Shown piece by piece: positions 62,401 to 64,000 of a stretch of DNA of 64,000 bases. The translations under genes were made by a program, and so were the position numbers. The DNA is from Gymnogyps californianus (lineage: Eukaryota; Chordata; Aves; Accipitriformes; Cathartidae). Position 1 is the first letter of the stretch, and each line of letters opens with the position of its first letter. A model generated the notes under the pieces. It saw only the letters and a program-made list of their open reading frames with translations. It was not told the origin of the DNA and ran no database searches. Location of the stretch: assembly GCF_018139145.2 (NCBI RefSeq), contig NC_059475.1, positions 15,566,937 through 15,630,936 on the forward strand, in the 5' to 3' direction.

Positions 62401-64000
62401 TTAAAATAACGACTGAAGTAAAGACAGTAATAGCTACCAAAGTTTAAGCACAGGTATTTCAGTATGGCGGCTCTGCATTATGTTATTCTTAACCTTTTCT
62501 ATTTTTTAGTTTCTAAAAAAGCTGCTGCATCCATCTACTGTACTGGAAAATTCAGTAGGATGAATGGTTCTAAATATAGGATGCAGGACACTGCAGCTGT
62601 GATAACATTTCGGAAGTGGAAGGCATAGTAGATACATGACATATTTAGATAAGACAACTATTTTTAGTCAAAATGAAGCTCGGTTTTGGCTATTTTAGCA
62701 AGTGCACTAACTTGGCTAATCAGTTCAGACACACTTTATTCCAGCTCTCATTCTCACCTACAAGATACTGCATACTGTGACCCCTTCTCCCTGTTTGTCT
62801 TCTGAAAACTAACAGGTAAAGCAGGAGAAAAGTAATCATAAACTTGTCACATAGCATTTCTGCTACCCCTTCCTAAGCATCCAGTAGCAGGTATTTGGAG
62901 ATAGGCCAGCAACCTGTCTAGTCCACTATACCCTGACATAGTACAGCCATGCTCTCCCATAATTTTCTCTTCTCTCACCCAGCTGCTTTTGTTGGTCTCC
63001 TCCAAATGGATCAAATTATCTGCTGATCTATTTCTCCTAAGTTCAGCATTTTATTGTACCAAGAGATAATGCAGTGTACTGTATCTCTTCCACTTATTTC
63101 AAGCTTAAAATGTTGCTCCATGACTGGATCATTTTTCATCTTTTTTTTTTTTAGTTTGCAACTTCTCCCCATTTACATCCTTTCCTCCTTTAAACACATC
63201 TTGTCTTCAAAGTAATCTGTCCTGCTTTCTTAGGCCTAAGCCTGGCTTCTGTTGGCTCTCATTTTGACACATACTTGCCTTGTCATTTTCAGATAGCAAG
63301 TTTTCTGTCACATGGAAACAGATCATTGACAGCACCAAGTGAAGTGGCAGTTTTAAAATCAGACTCCGGGCTTTCAAGTCAGGAACTATTAGGCACATGC
63401 TTTAAAAAATTTAGTATCAAGTTTTGTTGATAGAAAGAGATTTTTAATACATTTCAGTGAAAATGAGTCATTTTGGTCAAGATCTGAATGCAGTTATTTT
63501 TTGTAGTATTGAGACAGATTTTCATTAAGAAACCACACACAAATTAAGGTTAATTACTTCCAAACTAATCCGTACAAATTTCTCCAAATAAAAGGTTTTT
63601 TGTTTTGGGGTTTTTTTTTGTTGTTGGGTTTTGGGCGGTTTTTTGAGGAGAAATTGGCAGTAATATGTTTCAAGTACCACTGTAGCTCTGGTCTCCAGCC
63701 AGGAAAGGGTAGGGAGCAGTGAATCTACTGGCACAGTCCTAATTGTTTAGTATAATTGGGATTTGGGCATCTGGAGCAGGAGCAGTAGTTTTGAGCTTCT
63801 CCAACGGCATGCAGTTCAGCAGATTGCGTTACGTGTTTAAAAATGAAGCAAACCCTGGGCGCTAATGAGCCTGACCCAGCATACAACTTATCCACAGAGG
63901 ACTCCCAGTCTGCGACTCCCAGAGCTTAGACCCAGCTCTGAAAAGTCTGGAGCAAGCTCACCTTTCAGCGCACTCAGTGGAAGCTGTGTTTCCTGCAGAT
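53421..64000. other. Upstream intergenic sequence, no gene seen
   Basis: AT-rich, with occasional T- or G-rich low-complexity tracts (for example 59030-59042, 63144-63154 and 63596-63646). Longer open frames (55440-55919 minus, 159 codons; 58577-59017 plus, 146 codons; 53530-53898 minus, 122 codons) match nothing I know. The final bases end in a pyrimidine run plus TGCAG, which could be a plus-strand splice acceptor, but its exon would lie outside the window. RPS13, the neighbour upstream of PLEKHA7 in human, was looked for and not found. Confidence 0.55.
61794..61831 (+). repeat. 19-bp tandem duplication
   Basis: Two adjacent 19-bp units, 61794-61812 and 61813-61831, differ at a single base. 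Confidence 0.9.

Noticed and set aside
62880..63130. Possible old interspersed repeat upstream
   Set aside because: A general resemblance to old amniote repeat text ('cctgtctagtccactatacc'), but not enough to assign a family.
63960..64000. Possible exon at the right edge (pyrimidine run plus TGCAG; GGTGAG on the minus strand)
   Set aside because: Splice-like words alone are common, and no coding exon can be evaluated at the window edge.
36600..64000. RPS13 or other known neighbours upstream of PLEKHA7
   Set aside because: I looked for RPS13 protein stretches in all frames and saw none. The neighbouring gene probably lies beyond the window.
1..64000. CRISPR arrays, bacterial operons, tRNA or rRNA genes
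   Set aside because: No regularly spaced repeats, no operon-like coding density, and no tRNA- or rRNA-like sequence. The composition and repeats are those of a bird nuclear genome.

Overview
This window is vertebrate nuclear DNA, almost certainly from a bird. The background is AT-rich and non-coding, with one sharp CpG island. The recognisable interspersed repeats are CR1 LINE fragments, two of them ending in the typical avian CR1 3' terminus, plus the 5' end of an avian ERVL-type LTR. No bacterial-style operon, CRISPR array, rRNA or tRNA gene is visible. I do not name the species.

One protein-coding gene is supported: the 5' end of PLEKHA7 (pleckstrin homology domain containing A7), on the minus strand. 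Its first three coding exons lie at 36100-36018, 35889-35813 and 35634-35577, inside a CpG island of about 1.4 kb (roughly 35150-36560). Spliced, they encode residues 1-72, which hold the first WW domain and the first half of the second. All splice sites are canonical and the reading frame is continuous. The exon completing WW2 was not found, so 1-35576 is read as part of a long intron 3. Everything right of about 36200 lies upstream of the gene.

Layout: 1-35576 is PLEKHA7 intron 3. It is AT-rich and holds CR1 fragments at about 1.3, 3.2, 23.3, 24.2, 32.2 and 33.2 kb, an LTR fragment at 28.1 kb, simple repeats, a strong G-quadruplex motif at 19.64 kb and a TG/G-run tract just inside the intron. 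35150-36560 is the CpG island promoter with the three exons. 36560-64000 is upstream intergenic sequence with older CR1 remnants (36.8, 38.55-39.17 and 53.3 kb), a 65-bp dispersed direct repeat (39.7 and 41.1 kb), a small GC-rich patch (45.4-45.8 kb) and a long stretch with few recognisable repeats (about 45.9-49.0 kb). No second gene could be supported there.

There is no evidence of a new multi-gene system. The points worth a second look are regulatory or structural: the compact exon cluster, candidate CTCF sites, G-quadruplex and UG-repeat tracts, and unexplained duplications.
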